From positions 1-34,920 of the forward strand of contig CANGKZ010000051.1 in assembly GCA_947454705.1 (NCBI GenBank): 34,920 nucleotides of DNA, read 5' to 3'. Source of the DNA: Verrucomicrobiota bacterium. Lineage in GTDB: Bacteria > Verrucomicrobiota > Verrucomicrobiia > Limisphaerales > UBA9464. A program made the translations under genes and the position numbers. The notes under the pieces are model-generated. The model did not search any database. It was given only the letters and a program-made list of their open reading frames with translations, and was not told where the DNA came from. Of the stretch, positions 34,001-34,920 are shown in pieces (position 1 is the first letter of the stretch; every line of letters begins with the position of its first letter).

Positions 34001-34919
34001 CAACCTCGGGTGCGACGATCGCCTCCGGTTGGGAATTCTCCTCGGGACGGGACGGCCGGGCTGCGGACTCTTGCTGCGGAGCACCCAAGGGATTCTGCTC
34101 GGAAAGCGGAGACTGAATCAGCTCGGAGGAGAGTTTTTCCGGAGAAACCGAAATCGGCGCGCTCAAGTTTTTCGCGTCGCCCGCCGATTCCTTCAATGTC
34201 GAAAGCGAAGATGCAGTGCTGCGGAACGTGAGGTTCGAAGGCAGTGCGAGGGGCGCTTGTTCGGCAGATGCAGCTTTGGAATCTGTGAGGGATTCTGAGG
34301 CAGCGGAAGGCCGTGAGGAGGCCTGATTAGAAGAGGATGAGGAAGGCACCGTAGGAGTGAATGCCGCACGGTGAGTCGTCGGCTCGTTATCGCGAGCTGC
34401 CCCACTGAATTCAGGAACTCGTCCCTCGACGCGAGAATTGAAGATCTCTTCGGCACGTGGACGTGCACTCTCCTGAATCGTCGGCGACTCCAGCTTCACC
34501 TCCACCTCGTTTCTCGAAACCGAGTCCGAAAGCGAAGAATTCACCGCGTCGCGTTTGGTTTCCACGACACTTCCCCCGATCCGCTCTGCAGGTCGTTTCG
34601 AGTCGGCGACAAACGAAGGTCCAACCTCCGCAAACGCCTCCCCTGAAACCGGTTTAGTCTCTGCTCGAGCGATCGGCGTCTCCGTCTGCGGAGAGGGCGC
34701 GGGAGCCGATGCGAGCGAATCCACCTTCGCGCGCGATTCGACCTGGGGCTGCGTCACCGCAGGCTCACGGGTCACTTCACGCGGCTCCTTCGATTCCACA
34801 CGCACCGGGGTTTCAATCTCCGCGTTCGGCTTCGAAGTGGGGATCGAGCTGGATACCGACGCCTCGCGGGCTGCCGGTGCGGGAGCGGGAGTGTTCTCAC
34901 GCTGCTCCGTCGAATCCAC
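31059..34919 (-). CDS. fliK: Very long FliK-like hook-length control protein (5' end outside the window)
   Basis: At least 1286 residues lie in the window; no start is visible and the frame reaches the edge. Nearly all of it is low-complexity and rich in Ser, Pro, Glu, Ala, Val and Arg, with recurring VESK/VESR-like words, and is likely disordered. About 1125-1216 resembles the FliK C-terminal domain (LRAVLRPDSGTEIHLHVRR, then WSDLQQRMRAQGVVLQPLEV). A Gly/Ser/Arg-rich tail follows. Position directly before flgD supports FliK. Salmonella FliK has 405 residues, so this is at least three times longer. Confidence is high for a real gene and moderate for FliK. Confidence 0.8.
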   Translation of the reverse strand: MDSTEQRENTPAPAPAAREASVSSSIPTSKPNAEIETPVRVESKEPREVTREPAVTQPQVESRAKVDSLASAPAPSPQTETPIARAETKPVSGEAFAEVGPSFVADSKRPAERIGGSVVETKRDAVNSSLSDSVSRNEVEVKLESPTIQESARPRAEEIFNSRVEGRVPEFSGAARDNEPTTHRAAFTPTVPSSSSSNQASSRPSAASESLTDSKAASAEQAPLALPSNLTFRSTASSLSTLKESAGDAKNLSAPISVSPEKLSSELIQSPLSEQNPLGAPQQESAARPSRPEENSQPEAIVAPEVAFNRVETPVIKSTSRDATPTVESRVSNAQSPNEESETARLQLKAIPTASAAPTAVNRPEIQGTTPTPAQSPEVEAEVQFQARIVAPRISSAPVPTPSTSEPVVSKPDQADPIASPDASSAARFPTESVDVKQPANPAIPAARTQSQMISSAPAFTPSAVVEQPVLPASHPSVDAPRAEVPPQERIIVDSGSASVAPKFAPEISVSRGSDESRLSIPGESKVESKAEFETGGGANLGAFVAQKVPARIPTPESGIVPERVAGKASQEPVVAAYPEAISMESKPERLGADGREVQASVQTESTGEEVLVGLPSARHADAAPKSQNRPVVAPRDEAPASRNAVPQFAPQATVAPRMNSEVQAPVAERRPDAKVESAMTDRAESNLPAPVESPFRREETLVRFEAESVISAPQTASNVISEKIVDRPVVLGGGREFEARPAAFSNEPTPFLASTPTPPSTADFGSVTRPEVAVQSASAKSAPEMIRSDVPANPEIEARPEAFEPQTASNRPTGNSLPSVPSSSAGVPVETEEMASTFAFPSAEANREESSAPFEGAPLARLTPDMMANPAFGAMMPLVPSLAPAARGSGGMASRTVEGGAMAAVSGAGVHSPESATESESETRSGAVEESISALVPSSEPVMPNPSAQPETSGEGDSGRGDSRDPRRETGLPAQESERSFEVPVAAMAPVSSEPVMKRAAKPSAVRVESDPLASVRSTSSRFVESNRSESKGSAARHPLETRELQLGMPAAFRAVDMAHEPTTDKFAGNTAQGLPGETSPRGTSTPEVDRSLNVAAAAASTGAVAPSRLELPTRSESAGASHGDRVQETVDRLQTMMSAHASSVVAGHSDELRAVLRPDSGTEIHLHVRREADRIEMTARCQGNDAAAWQTSWSDLQQRMRAQGVVLQPLEVGGRGTGSNTGFGTGTDSDRPRSQGGASGSDDRDGARRDSSSGRRPTLEQAPQETVSRRPSRRVTPRVAEYWA

Positions 34920-34920
34920 A

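Noticed and set aside
1-34920. tRNA, rRNA, CRISPR arrays, insertion sequences or phage genes
   Set aside because: None recognised on either strand; the window is almost fully explained by flagellar and glycosylation genes.

Overview
The window is a GC-rich stretch from a motile Gram-negative bacterium. It holds about two thirds of a flagellar gene cluster and a surface-glycan pair next to it. Every convincing gene is on the minus strand, so transcription runs from high to low coordinates. FlgH and FlgI (L- and P-rings) imply an outer membrane. The FliW/CsrA pair, the very small accessory proteins, the scarcity of Shine-Dalgarno sites and a mosaic repeat at bases 1-285 that I associate with Verrucomicrobiota (Limisphaerales/Pedosphaera type) suggest that phylum. 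This assignment is an inference from sequence style, not a database match.

Layout in transcription order. Unit A (34919 to 27697): fliK (5' end outside the window), flgD, a short flgE, fliL, fliM, fliN, ending at an intrinsic terminator (27614-27637). Unit B (27572 to 17643): fliO, fliP, fliQ, fliR, flhB, flhA, flhF, a 71-aa membrane protein, fliA (sigma-28), motA, motB and a 105-aa Cys-motif protein. Unit C (17477 to 8796): flgF, flgG, flgA, flgH, flgI, flgJ (rod-binding domain only), flgN, flgK, flgL, fliW, csrA and an 83-aa protein, ending at an intrinsic terminator (8706-8737). Unit D (8478 to 286): a UDP-galactopyranose mutase (glf) and a 2359-aa protein carrying five GT2 domains, one GT4-like domain and TPR segments.

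Units B, C and D are each preceded by a sigma-54 (-24/-12) promoter-like sequence with exact GG-N10-GC spacing (27592-27606, 17491-17505, 8637-8651). The three sites share a TGGCAY...TGCTT core. The gene order and these signals point to RpoN control of the export apparatus/motor unit, the rod-ring-filament-junction unit and the glycosylation pair. The fliO and flgF promoters lie so close to their start codons that near-leaderless messages are predicted.

How the genes work together: FlhA/FlhB/FliO/P/Q/R form the export gate. FliM/FliN form the C-ring and FliL/MotA/MotB the stator. FlgF/FlgG (distal rod), FlgA/H/I (rings), FlgD/FlgE/FliK (hook building and length control) and FlgK/FlgL (hook-filament junction, with chaperone FlgN) form the axial structure. 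FliA is the late sigma factor and FliW-CsrA the post-transcriptional flagellin switch. Not seen here, presumably elsewhere: fliC, fliD, fliS, fliE-J, flgB, flgC, flhG, rpoN and its activator, and chemotaxis genes. No tRNA, rRNA, CRISPR or insertion sequence was recognised.
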